A stretch of DNA of 10,094 nucleotides, taken from NCBI GenBank assembly GCA_031275915.1, contig JAISOC010000081.1:1-10094 (forward strand). Reading direction: 5' to 3'. This document shows, in pieces, positions 1 to 6,590 of this stretch. This DNA is from Holosporales bacterium. Its GTDB lineage: Bacteria > Pseudomonadota > Alphaproteobacteria > RUG11792. Within the stretch, counting starts at the first letter, position 1; every line of letters starts with the position of its first letter. Position numbers and translations under genes: made by a program. The notes below the pieces were generated by a model. It was not told the DNA's origin. It was given only the letters and a program-made list of their open reading frames with translations, and did not search any database.

Positions 1-665
1 ATAGCTATGAAATTAATTGGAGTTGCAATTAGCACGTTTTGCCTAATTCCATGCTCTATCAGCTCTGAATCTTCTTTGAGAATATCACTAAGCAATGACT
101 CCACCGGCAAAAACATCACAACAAACTCTGGAGTATTATAATCGTATTCTTTCCAATATGATTTTTGACTAAGATCTTTTATATGTCCTTTCAAACTTTT
201 CACATACTCCTTCATGTCTTTATCTTCACTATTAACGGCTTTAGCATAAGTGTTTATTGGAGCCTTTGAATCCACTATAACGCACCTATTTCCAGGCAGT
301 TTTATAACCATATCTGGACGTTTAGGCGAATTTTCAGACTGTTCTTGTTCAATAAAATCGCAATATGGCGTCATACCTGATGTTTCAACAACTTTTTTAA
401 GATACATCTCTCCCCATTTTCCACTCATATTGGAATTCGATAATATTTTACTTAAAGAATTAGTATCACTTTGTATTATGTGTTCAATCTTTTCTACCTC
501 TGTAATTTTTTTATGAATACCATTTATAAGTTCTGCAAGGTTTTGAAAATTTTCACTGAGTTCATCTTGATTGCAAGTTGATTTCTTTTTTCTGATTAAC
601 AGCACAAGAAGTAGAACACAGATAACACTTAATGCAACAATTAACAAGACTTGAATTGGCAACAT
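1..665 (-). CDS. rmuC: DNA recombination protein RmuC, N-terminal part (cut by window edge)
   Basis: Translating the minus strand from the ATG at 663-665 gives 221 open codons up to base 1, so the C-terminal part is missing. Residues 5-24 are a hydrophobic segment followed by Arg-Lys-Lys-Lys, a likely N-terminal membrane anchor. Residues about 33-70 look like a short coiled coil. The RmuC family core follows: GKWGE (82-86), a VVE..GM block, RPDMVIKLP (117-124), VDSKAP (131-136), the KSYW and TPEFVVMFLP blocks (169-187) and VLIATP (211-216). Asp118 with Asp132-Ser-Lys134 fits the PD-(D/E)xK nuclease-like fold assigned to this family. RmuC is linked to limiting inversions and rearrangements at short inverted repeats; its biochemical activity is poorly defined. 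The coiled-coil part is much shorter than in the E. coli protein. The gene lies 62 nt downstream of lpxA on the same strand. An in-frame stop lies ten codons upstream of the ATG, which supports this start. Confidence 0.9.
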   Translation of the reverse strand, partial: MLPIQVLLIVALSVICVLLLVLLIRKKKSTCNQDELSENFQNLAELINGIHKKITEVEKIEHIIQSDTNSLSKILSNSNMSGKWGEMYLKKVVETSGMTPYCDFIEQEQSENSPKRPDMVIKLPGNRCVIVDSKAPINTYAKAVNSEDKDMKEYVKSLKGHIKDLSQKSYWKEYDYNTPEFVVMFLPVESLLSDILKEDSELIEHGIRQNVLIATPINFIA

Positions 666-727
666 TATCTTATTCTCAAAGAAACACAAGAATTATTCCA
701 ACACGATATAGAATATTATTTGTATTT

Positions 728-1555
728 TCAATCGTAATTGTCAGTTGGCTTATTTGTACATATTGGATTTTTAGAATCTTGCATAACGAAATCCATTATC
801 TCAATTACAGATTGATTGTTTTTGTATTTTTCTTTGAGTTTATTGGCTTTTTCTGTGAATATCACATTTTCCGAATCTTCAAAAAGTTCCCTGAAGGCCT
901 TCATCATCTCCTGAATACAATCCACAGAAAAACCCCTTCTTTTTAAACCAATTATGTTTAATCCTTTGATCGTCGTTGTTCTTTCCTCTCTGACAAGTCC
1001 GTATGGGATAACATCTCTGTCAACCCCAGTGCACCCTCCTATCATCGCATGCCTTCCAATTCTCGTGAATTGTTTAACGGCGGACATACCTCCAACAATG
1101 GCAAAATCATCTATAACAACATGCCCAGAGAGGTTTACTCCATTAACAAGAATGACATTATCTCCAATCTTGCAATCGTGAGCTACGTGACAATATGCCA
1201 TTATCAAGCAATTATCTCCGATTTTTGTGAGCATTCCTCCACCTTGAGTTCCTATGCTGACTGTGACATTCTCCCTAATAACTGTGTTTTTTCCTATCTC
1301 AAGTCTTGATCTTTCATTGTTATATTTAAGATCCTGAGGAATCATTCCAATCGAAGCAAAGGGGTATATTGTGCATCCATCACCTATGACTGTGTCTCCA
1401 GATAAAACAACATGCGATATTAGATTTACTTTTTCTCCGAGAGAAACGTTCTCACCAATACAACAATACGGTCCTATGTGGCAGCCATCTCCTATAATGG
1501 CTCCATCTCCAATAACAGCTGTCTCATGAATTATGGTGCGATTAGTGTGATTCAT
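728..1555 (-). CDS. lpxA: Acyl-ACP--UDP-N-acetylglucosamine O-acyltransferase LpxA
   Basis: 275 residues; the E. coli enzyme has 262. LpxA makes the first committed step of lipid A synthesis in the cytoplasm, moving a 3-hydroxyacyl chain from acyl carrier protein to the 3-OH of UDP-GlcNAc. Residues about 8-185 are hexapeptide repeats (IGDG, IGPY, IGEN and similar) typical of a left-handed beta helix. The active-site block CHVAHDC (122-128) places His126 at the catalytic base (E. coli His125) and His123 at the neighbouring His122. PQDLKY (73-78), GHVVIDDFAIVGG (144-156) and GLKRRGFS also match the family. By eye, E. coli His160 is replaced by Lys161, while the Gly that sets hydrocarbon-ruler length (E. 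coli Gly173) is kept at 174, which would fit a long hydroxyacyl chain. The tail after about 255 is extended and polar. The start overlaps the end of fabZ by 14 nt, so translation is probably coupled. Confidence 0.96.
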   Translation of the reverse strand: MNHTNRTIIHETAVIGDGAIIGDGCHIGPYCCIGENVSLGEKVNLISHVVLSGDTVIGDGCTIYPFASIGMIPQDLKYNNERSRLEIGKNTVIRENVTVSIGTQGGGMLTKIGDNCLIMAYCHVAHDCKIGDNVILVNGVNLSGHVVIDDFAIVGGMSAVKQFTRIGRHAMIGGCTGVDRDVIPYGLVREERTTTIKGLNIIGLKRRGFSVDCIQEMMKAFRELFEDSENVIFTEKANKLKEKYKNNQSVIEIMDFVMQDSKNPICTNKPTDNYD

Positions 1556-2012
1556 CTGGAATCATAGCCATAAATTCGGCTGTATCTGCAAGTTCATCTC
1601 CAACATACCCGCTCCCAGTAAATTTCCAAAATTTATTGCCTCTTCTTTGAGACAAAGCGACATTTATTTTCAATGTATCTCCAGGGAACACAGGTCTTTT
1701 GAATTTCACTTGTTCAATAGACGTGAAATACACAAACTTGGATTCGCCAGGTTGCAAAATCCCTTCTTTCATGAGGGTACTGAAGGCAAGAACTCCTGCT
1801 GCCTGAGCCATGGCCTCTATTATGAGAACTCCTGGCATTATTGGGTAGTCTGGAAAGTGTCCAGTAAAGAACCAATCATTATTAGAGACATTCTTAAAGG
1901 CCACACAAGATTTTCCATCAACCAAATTCTCAATTCTATCAATCATCAGAAATGGATATCTATGAGGAATTATTTTTTTTATATCTTCTGAATAGAGGAC
2001 AGGTTTATTCAA
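1542..2012 (-). CDS. fabZ: 3-hydroxyacyl-[acyl-carrier-protein] dehydratase FabZ
   Basis: FabZ removes water from 3-hydroxyacyl-ACP in type II fatty-acid synthesis and competes with LpxA for the same substrate. I chose the TTG at 2010-2012, giving 156 residues, the usual family length. A GGAG lies 7 nt upstream (2020-2023), and the protein then begins NKPVLYSEDIKKIIPHRYPF as expected. An ATG at 2076-2078 is also open, but it lies inside secG and adds 22 residues with no family match. The hotdog-fold active site is TGHFPDYPIMPGV with His52, and Glu66 in IIEAMAQAAG. The YPFLMIDR and EQVKFKRPVFPGD blocks also match. The TTG overlaps the last codons and stop of secG by 8 nt, and the 3' end overlaps lpxA by 14 nt, so secG, fabZ and lpxA look translationally coupled. 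Confidence 0.95.
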   Translation of the reverse strand: MNKPVLYSEDIKKIIPHRYPFLMIDRIENLVDGKSCVAFKNVSNNDWFFTGHFPDYPIMPGVLIIEAMAQAAGVLAFSTLMKEGILQPGESKFVYFTSIEQVKFKRPVFPGDTLKINVALSQRRGNKFWKFTGSGYVGDELADTAEFMAMIPDESH

Positions 2013-2271
2013 CTGGTTTCTCCACAACTGTTTCCTCTTTCTTAATATCGGATGAGGCCAAATATGCCATAAGCACACAATCTATAAGAAAAATGGAAGC
2101 AAGAAACCAGGTCACCTTTGTAAGCATATTGGAGGTCCCTCTCGCATTGAACATACTGCTGGATGAGCCTCCGCTCGCAAACAGAGAACTTCCTCCATCA
2201 TTCTTTTGTATCAGCACAATACCTATCAAAAAGAGAGTAACCAAAATGTGGATAAATAACAAAATTCCCAT
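2005..2271 (-). CDS. secG: Preprotein translocase subunit SecG
   Basis: 88 residues forming the small third subunit of the inner-membrane SecYEG channel. Two hydrophobic segments, about residues 2-21 and 52-72, flank a polar Gly/Ser-rich loop. The family signature LIQKNDGGSS follows the first segment, with a Gly-Ser run and Phe-Asn-Ala-Arg-Gly before the second. The C-terminal tail is acidic (DIKKEETVVE). AAGGA at 2282-2286 overlaps the end of infC and could serve as its ribosome binding site, although about 12 nt from the ATG is long. infC ends only 15 nt upstream. secG following infC, in place of the usual rpmI-rplT, is an uncommon arrangement. SecB is encoded nearby on the other strand. 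Confidence 0.93.
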   Translation of the reverse strand: MGILLFIHILVTLFLIGIVLIQKNDGGSSLFASGGSSSSMFNARGTSNMLTKVTWFLASIFLIDCVLMAYLASSDIKKEETVVEKPVE

Positions 2272-2286
2272 AATTGGTATTAGTCC

Positions 2287-2886
2287 TTACTTGCCCGTTA
2301 GAACCATAATTATAACCGATCCCTCCAGTTTTGGAAGAGTTTCTTCTTTCGCAAAATCAGAACAAAAATCACGAACCTTCTGAATTACTTCTCTTCCCGT
2401 CTCTTGCCTACTGATTTCCCTACCCCTGTATCTTAAGATAACCTTAACCTTATCTCCATTTTCTATAAATTTCTTAATGGCTTTGCACTTAACAAGCAGA
2501 TCGTTCTCTCCTATAAAAGGCCTGAGTTGCACTTCTTTGATATTAATAACTTTCTGTTTCTTCTTGGATTCAACTTTTTTCTTCTGTAACTCATATTTGT
2601 ATTTTCCATAATCCAGAATCTTACAAACAGGAGGATCAGACTCCTCAGCCACAACCACTAAATCCAGGTCAGACTCCTCTGCTGCAGCAATTGCATCCTC
2701 TATGGGAACTATACCAACCATAGCTCCGTCTGCTCCAACAAGCCTCACTTTTTTAAATTCAATATTTTCATTAATCATGGCAGATGAATTCTGCCTTTTT
2801 TTGTTGTTATCAGCGAAATTTTTTGCCAAATCCAATCCACAAAGTCGCACCGTACTTACAAATCTAACGCGTCTTCGAATATTCAT
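2287..2886 (-). CDS. infC: Translation initiation factor IF-3
   Basis: IF-3 binds the 30S subunit, prevents early 50S joining and checks the start codon and initiator tRNA. From the ATG at 2884-2886 the protein has 199 residues (E. coli 180). After a basic leader come the N-domain core INENIEFKKVRLVGADG (38-54) and the hallmark PPVCKILDYGKYKYE (85-99). A Lys-rich linker leads to the C-domain blocks VKVILRYRGREIS (147-159) and KLEGSVIIMVL. The start is uncertain. A TTG sits directly before this ATG, two in-frame TTG codons near 2820-2829 would give about the E. coli length, and an ATG at 2776-2778 would begin right at the core with 163 residues. No good ribosome binding site decides between them. 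infC genes often use an AUU or other rare start for self-control. The stop is 15 nt before secG. Confidence 0.95.
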   Translation of the reverse strand: MNIRRRVRFVSTVRLCGLDLAKNFADNNKKRQNSSAMINENIEFKKVRLVGADGAMVGIVPIEDAIAAAEESDLDLVVVAEESDPPVCKILDYGKYKYELQKKKVESKKKQKVINIKEVQLRPFIGENDLLVKCKAIKKFIENGDKVKVILRYRGREISRQETGREVIQKVRDFCSDFAKEETLPKLEGSVIIMVLTGK

Positions 2887-2906
2887 CAAGAAGAATTTTA
2901 ATTATC

Positions 2907-2943
2907 AAAAAAAATGCGTACCAAGAAAAAACTCAGTACGCAT
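2907..2943 (-). terminator. Rho-independent terminator
   Basis: On the minus strand, ATGCGTAC (2943-2936) pairs perfectly with GTACGCAT (2921-2914). The loop is T-rich and can add three more pairs, and eight T (2914-2907) follow. It begins 12 nt after the stop of the secreted-protein gene, so it should end that transcript. The T-run ends 20 nt before the annotated infC start. Confidence 0.85.
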
Positions 2944-2954
2944 AAACGTAACTA

Positions 2955-4325
2955 TTATTTGCCATCAGAAGGGGGAGGTAAGGCTTTTAACCCACTCAAC
3001 CCACCAATTATAGCATTTTTAACAATACTCACACCCTCGGCATAGCCAGCAGCACCAGCAGCAGCTACACGATTTCCAACAGAATATGGTTTATTTGGCG
3101 AAATGCTGTTAAGTTTTATTTCAAGTGCTCCTACTTTGTCCTTAATTACTCCAATTATTTCATTGCGGATAGCATCTGGATTGACTTGATCGACAGCTTG
3201 AAATCCTATATCAGAGCTAAATGTAAAGTTTACAGGAGAATACAACTTATTCTTATCATCAACATGAAGGAATGAAGTAAATTCCCTGTCCATACCACGA
3301 TCAATTGCGATTTTAAGTTGTTTGTCTACATCTTTTAAGAATGACATGACCAATTGTACAATTTCGATGCTTGTGTAACTTTTACTATCCTTTTTTGTTA
3401 CTACCGTATCTTGTCCATATAACGTGGACGTGATGCGCTTTCTTGTATCATTAAGTAAGTTAGTACTCAGTTTGTGTGGAATAACAAAATCAATAAGTTC
3501 CTGAAACGCCCCTGAAACATCATCGATGTTATACAAAAAATCATCTGCTTGTGGGATACAATCTATTCCAGAAATCCATTTTTCAAAATCCGTATCTACA
3601 TCATCCCCCAGGAAATAACTTCCTGATAAAATGCCATCTAAATTCAAATCATGAAACCTTCTATTTCTGCGCACTGACGAGACTTGTGAGACATCAACTG
3701 AAGAAAATCCTGATGGAGTCAGCTTAAAGTAAAGTTCATTGCTATCTCCACCAATGAGTTTTCCTTTTTCATCAATAATAAAATCACCAGCGGCTTCAAA
3801 AGCCTGTGAGACTCCCCTAAATGGCTCTAATTGTCTATCAACTACACCAATAAACGCCATTACATTTCTTATTGAGAATACATCTAGATACTTCTTTTGC
3901 TCTAACGTACAAATAATCTCAGCGCCACTCAACATCCTTCTCGTCCTTTCCTTTAAGCACTTTTGCAAAGCTTTCTTCGGCTCTGAAAAAGAAGAATGCG
4001 CAAAGCGTAAAGACGACGATGAGGAAGAATTATCAACAGGAGCCAATCCAGATGGCATAACCCGTTCAATAAGTTTAAAAAACGACTTTTCTACTCCATC
4101 TTTGTAATATCCAACCTGATCTCCAACTTGTATATTCTCTATTCCTCGAGTTAACCATGCATCAAATTCTGAATTACATCCGCAATTTGCAAGAAATAAA
4201 CTTTTTCTTTCTGCGGAAGAGTATGCAAGTTTAAACCCATCCGAATCTGTTGCCATCACTGCTGTATCCATATTCACCAGCATTGACGCTACTAAGAACA
4301 ACTTTCCTACGACTTTCATTGTCAT
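2955..4325 (-). CDS. Secreted protein of unknown function with an internal duplication
   Basis: 456 residues; I do not recognise a family. The frame is open back to a TTG at 4419-4421, but the ATG at 4323-4325 (or the one at 4317-4319) begins a textbook signal peptide: MTMKVVGK, then a hydrophobic core, then a likely cleavage after AVMA at residue 25. The mature part holds two diverged copies of one unit. Unit A (about 42-215) starts SLFL and unit B (about 236-382) starts SYFL. Each then has an (E/D)F..W(L/I)...GI block with Trp57 and Trp250, an F..LI..V(M/I)P..L block, VM(A/S)F...VD(R/K)QL, a DEKGKL/DDKNKL turn and a GF..VD.V end. Unit A also carries a Ser-rich insert (99-105) and a Cys-Gly-Cys at 48-50. 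The C-terminus is Gly/Ala-rich and weakly hydrophobic (about 419-446), then Pro-Pro-Pro. The gene stands alone, with its own terminator and no clear ribosome binding site. A periplasmic or exported host-directed protein is possible but unproven. Confidence 0.75.
   Translation of the reverse strand: MTMKVVGKLFLVASMLVNMDTAVMATDSDGFKLAYSSAERKSLFLANCGCNSEFDAWLTRGIENIQVGDQVGYYKDGVEKSFFKLIERVMPSGLAPVDNSSSSSSLRFAHSSFSEPKKALQKCLKERTRRMLSGAEIICTLEQKKYLDVFSIRNVMAFIGVVDRQLEPFRGVSQAFEAAGDFIIDEKGKLIGGDSNELYFKLTPSGFSSVDVSQVSSVRRNRRFHDLNLDGILSGSYFLGDDVDTDFEKWISGIDCIPQADDFLYNIDDVSGAFQELIDFVIPHKLSTNLLNDTRKRITSTLYGQDTVVTKKDSKSYTSIEIVQLVMSFLKDVDKQLKIAIDRGMDREFTSFLHVDDKNKLYSPVNFTFSSDIGFQAVDQVNPDAIRNEIIGVIKDKVGALEIKLNSISPNKPYSVGNRVAAAGAAGYAEGVSIVKNAIIGGLSGLKALPPPSDGK
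3180..3620 (-). other. Second repeat unit (B) of the secreted protein
   Basis: This covers residues about 236-382. It aligns with unit A through SYFL, DFEKWISGI, FQELIDFVIPHKL, VMSFLKDVDKQL, DDKNKL and GFQAVDQVN. Identity is clear in blocks but low overall, so the duplication is old. The DNA itself is not a recognisable repeat. Confidence 0.65.
3681..4202 (-). other. First repeat unit (A) of the secreted protein
   Basis: This covers residues about 42-215. Matching blocks are SLFL, EFDAWLTRGI, FFKLIERVMPSGL, VMAFIGVVDRQL, DEKGKL and GFSSVDVSQV. It is longer than unit B because a Ser-rich, basic stretch lies in the middle. Confidence 0.65.
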
Positions 4326-4407
4326 TGTTTCAAACAAAAAAAAACAAACTCGGCGCGATTCTACACCTTTCAGATGGAGTTCATACTTCGCATTTAAGCC
4401 ATAATTA

Positions 4408-4432
4408 GTTGAAATAAACAAAAATTTTCAAC
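4408..4432. repeat. Short inverted repeat in the divergent region
   Basis: GTTGAAA (4408-4414) and TTTCAAC (4426-4432) are perfect 7-nt arms, 11 nt apart, upstream of the secreted-protein gene. They could be an operator or a small hairpin in its leader. AT-rich DNA gives such matches by chance fairly often. Confidence 0.3.
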
Positions 4433-4497
4433 CAGCAGTTTATACAACAAAAAGCAGAAAGGTTTATGCCAATATACGAAGTCAACACAGATATGTT

Positions 4498-4526
4498 TTG
4501 AGTTTTGGAAGAGCCAATGTTATCAT
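4498..4526 (+). promoter_or_regulatory. Candidate promoter of rpmB-secB-lpxB
   Basis: TTGAGT (4498-4503) and TATCAT (4521-4526) are spaced by 17 nt and match the sigma-70 -35 and -10 boxes at 4 and 5 of 6 positions. The predicted start of transcription, near 4533, leaves a leader of about 30 nt. AAGGA at 4546-4550 would be the ribosome binding site of rpmB. Confidence 0.5.
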
Positions 4527-4561
4527 AGGCACATAGTTTTGATACAAGGATTCACAGAAAA

Positions 4562-4855
4562 ATGTCCAGGCGTTGTGAAATAACTGGAAAATTTGTTCTT
4601 TACGGCAATAATGTTAGTCACGCAAACAACAAAAGCAGCCGCAGATTTTTGCCAAATTTGCAGAATATTTCTTTTATGAGTGAGGTTTTAAATATGGCAG
4701 TTAGACTAAGGGTGACTCCGAGCGCTGTTAGAAGTGTTGAAGCCAATGGTGGAATTGACGAATTTTTGTTGAAAACAGATCCAAGTAAGTTGGGTAAAAA
4801 AGCAGCAGCTTTAAAAAAAATTATAGCCAAAAGAAGAGCGGAGGTACAAATATGA
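4562..4855 (+). CDS. rpmB: 50S ribosomal protein L28
   Basis: 97 residues, the usual length of the alphaproteobacterial type. The N-terminus is the family hallmark: SRRCEITGK, then GNNVSHANNKSSRRFLPNLQ. The middle carries VRLRVTPSAVRSVEANGGID, and the C-terminus ends in a Lys/Arg-rich helix. L28 is a late-assembling protein of the large subunit. The ATG follows AAGGA (4546-4550) by 11 nt, a slightly long spacing. The TGA overlaps the ATG of secB by 4 nt, so the gene heads an operon with secB and lpxB. L28 is more commonly found near rpmG; the link with secB is unusual. Confidence 0.96.
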   Translation: MSRRCEITGKFVLYGNNVSHANNKSSRRFLPNLQNISFMSEVLNMAVRLRVTPSAVRSVEANGGIDEFLLKTDPSKLGKKAAALKKIIAKRRAEVQI

Positions 4856-5364
4856 CAGAAAATAAAGAAAGTGGACAGGATACGGCTGCACATGGCATGA
4901 GTTCCCCGTTTTTCATCAATGATCAGTATATTAAGGATCTTTCCTTTGAAAATCCGAATTTTTTGATGAAATACCAGGAGGACAGGGAGCAACCTCAGGT
5001 TTCTGTTAACGTTGAAACCAATGTTTCGAAAATACAGGACACTCACTATGAAGTTTCTATGAAGGTTGATGTAAAATCGTTTGTAGGTGACACGAACATA
5101 TTTGTTTTGGAGCTGGTATATGGAGCACTGGTGACCGTTGATACCCAGTTATCAAACGATGTACTTGAGCCAATTTTGCTTGTACATTGTCCTTTTCTTA
5201 TGTTCCCCTTCGTGAGAAATGTTATATCTGAGATAAGTCAAAATGGCGGGTATCCTCCTCTTTTAATAGAACCTATAGATTTTGCCTCCCTCTATATAGA
5301 GAAAAAACAAAAGGAGTCAGCAACGACGATTGTTGCCCCAGACGGTTCTATTGTAAAAAACTAA
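4852..5364 (+). CDS. secB: Protein-export chaperone SecB
   Basis: 170 residues. SecB is a tetrameric cytoplasmic chaperone that holds precursor proteins unfolded and passes them to SecA. Matching blocks are FINDQYIKDLSFENPN (21-36), the beta-sheet region SVNVETNVSKI, and the C-terminal blocks HCPFLMFPFVRNVISE (112-127) and GGYPPLLIEPIDFASLY (132-148). The Gly-Gly-Tyr/Phe-Pro-Pro-Leu and Pro-Ile-Asp-Phe pieces are the most conserved part of the family. The tail after 150 is polar and variable. GAGG (4840-4843) precedes the ATG by 8 nt, inside the end of rpmB, and the ATG shares 4 nt with the rpmB stop. Its likely clients include outer-membrane and secreted proteins such as the one encoded at 2955-4325. 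Confidence 0.96.
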   Translation: MTENKESGQDTAAHGMSSPFFINDQYIKDLSFENPNFLMKYQEDREQPQVSVNVETNVSKIQDTHYEVSMKVDVKSFVGDTNIFVLELVYGALVTVDTQLSNDVLEPILLVHCPFLMFPFVRNVISEISQNGGYPPLLIEPIDFASLYIEKKQKESATTIVAPDGSIVKN

Positions 5365-6432
5365 GTGCCAAAGCGGCTTGTATATGTGATAGCTGGAGAA
5401 CCTTCAGGGGATCTGCTAGGTGGTCCCCTTGTGGAGTCTTTGCTTGCCTTTGGAGTTCAAGTGTCTGGAATTGGGGGACAATCAATGAAGTTTCACGGCC
5501 TGGATAGCTTGTTTGATATGTCTGAGCTGTCAATTGGTGGCATAACTGAGGTTATTCCGCGTGTTTTTAGCATTAAAAAATTGATCAGTGCAACAATTGC
5601 GGATATTTTGCAGAAAAAACCGAATGTAGTCGTTACAATAGATTCGCCTGAATTTTGTTTCAGGGTAGCCAAAAAAATTAAAAAAAAAGATCCATCGATA
5701 AGACTTGTACATTATGTTGCTCCAAGTGTTTGGGCCTGGCGTCCTGGTAGAGCTAAAAAAATGGCACCTGTATATGATCATGTCCTGACCCTCTTTGATT
5801 TTGAGCCGAAGTATTTCATTCCTCATGGTTTACAGGCAACATTTGTTGGACATCAGGCCTGCATAAACTTTTCTACTTGTGAAAAAAAAAGAAATAATCA
5901 AATTCTGATTCTTCCAGGAAGTAGACCTCAAGAAATAAAAAGATTGCTTCCGATTTTCATGAAAGCAGCCCTCAATTTTGGAGAAAATATCATTATCCCA
6001 ACTCTCCCTCACCTTGTGCAGCTTATAAAGGAGATATCTCCAAATTCCATTACTGAAACAGATAATGAAACCAAGAACAGGTTGTTTCAGGAAGCAAAAT
6101 GTGCGATTGCAGCCAGTGGCACAGTGACTCTTGAGTTGGCCTTATCTGGTTGTCCCATGGTAGTGGCCTACAAGATTTCTCCTGTGTCATTTGCTATTTT
6201 GAAACGTCTCGTAAGGACAAGATTTATATCACTTGTGAACATAATTGCAGAAAAAGAGGTAGTCAAAGAATTGATACAAGGTGAATGTACACCCGAAAAT
6301 ATTTTGAAATCATTACAAAAATTAGATTCACAAAAGCAAATTGCAGAATTTAAAAAATTAAAAAATAAACTCATAAACGAAGGAAAAACACCGACAAACA
6401 TCGCAACCGAGGTCGTTTTGAGCTATTTATAA
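5365..6432 (+). CDS. lpxB: Lipid-A-disaccharide synthase LpxB
   Basis: 355 residues (E. coli 382). LpxB is a family 19 glycosyltransferase at the inner face of the inner membrane. It joins 2,3-diacylglucosamine 1-phosphate and UDP-2,3-diacylglucosamine into the tetra-acyl disaccharide core of lipid A. Motifs in order are AGEPSGDLLGG (10-20), IDSPEF (92-97), HYVAPSVWAWRPGRAKKM (116-133), VGH, LPGSRPQEI (183-191), ASGTVTLELAL (250-260) and CPMVVAYK (263-270), followed by KRLVRTRFISLVNI. The start is a GTG directly after the TAA of secB with no spacer and no visible ribosome binding site, so translation probably depends on ribosomes finishing secB. The remaining cluster partners, lpxD and lpxI (or lpxH), are not in the window. 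Confidence 0.96.
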   Translation: MPKRLVYVIAGEPSGDLLGGPLVESLLAFGVQVSGIGGQSMKFHGLDSLFDMSELSIGGITEVIPRVFSIKKLISATIADILQKKPNVVVTIDSPEFCFRVAKKIKKKDPSIRLVHYVAPSVWAWRPGRAKKMAPVYDHVLTLFDFEPKYFIPHGLQATFVGHQACINFSTCEKKRNNQILILPGSRPQEIKRLLPIFMKAALNFGENIIIPTLPHLVQLIKEISPNSITETDNETKNRLFQEAKCAIAASGTVTLELALSGCPMVVAYKISPVSFAILKRLVRTRFISLVNIIAEKEVVKELIQGECTPENILKSLQKLDSQKQIAEFKKLKNKLINEGKTPTNIATEVVLSYL

Positions 6433-6469
6433 AAGTCTAACTACAGAGTTTTGTGTTCCCTCAGTACTC

Positions 6470-6590
6470 TTCCTTTTTGGAGGAACTCCATTGTACCAAT
6501 TGCTTCGCTATCTTGGTCAAGGATCACTTCGTTTTCCTCCTTGACCAAGCGCTCTACAATTGGGATCTCTGCTGCTGTTCCAAAAAGGAA
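6470..6590. repeat. Nested palindrome of 121 nt
   Basis: There are three nested pairs of perfect arms: 6470-6481 with 6579-6590 (12 nt, TTCCTTTTTGGA), 6496-6502 with 6557-6563 (7 nt, CCAATTG) and 6512-6523 with 6538-6549 (12 nt, CTTGGTCAAGGA, loop 14 nt). The inner hairpin has no T-run after it on either strand, so it is not a standard intrinsic terminator. The nested design resembles palindromic insertion elements known from intracellular alphaproteobacteria. Confidence 0.75.

Noticed and set aside
2779..2802. Hairpin plus seven T on the plus strand, like an intrinsic terminator
   Set aside because: It lies inside infC, which is on the minus strand, and no plus-strand transcript is expected there. 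I kept the hairpin only as a possible feature of the infC leader.
4326..4421. N-terminal extension of the secreted protein from the TTG at 4421
   Set aside because: It would put 32 mostly polar residues before a clear signal peptide and has no ribosome binding site; the ATG at 4325 is the better start.
6512..6549. The 12-bp inner hairpin as a standard terminator for lpxB or ftsK
   Set aside because: No T-run follows the stem on either strand, and the 14-nt loop is large.
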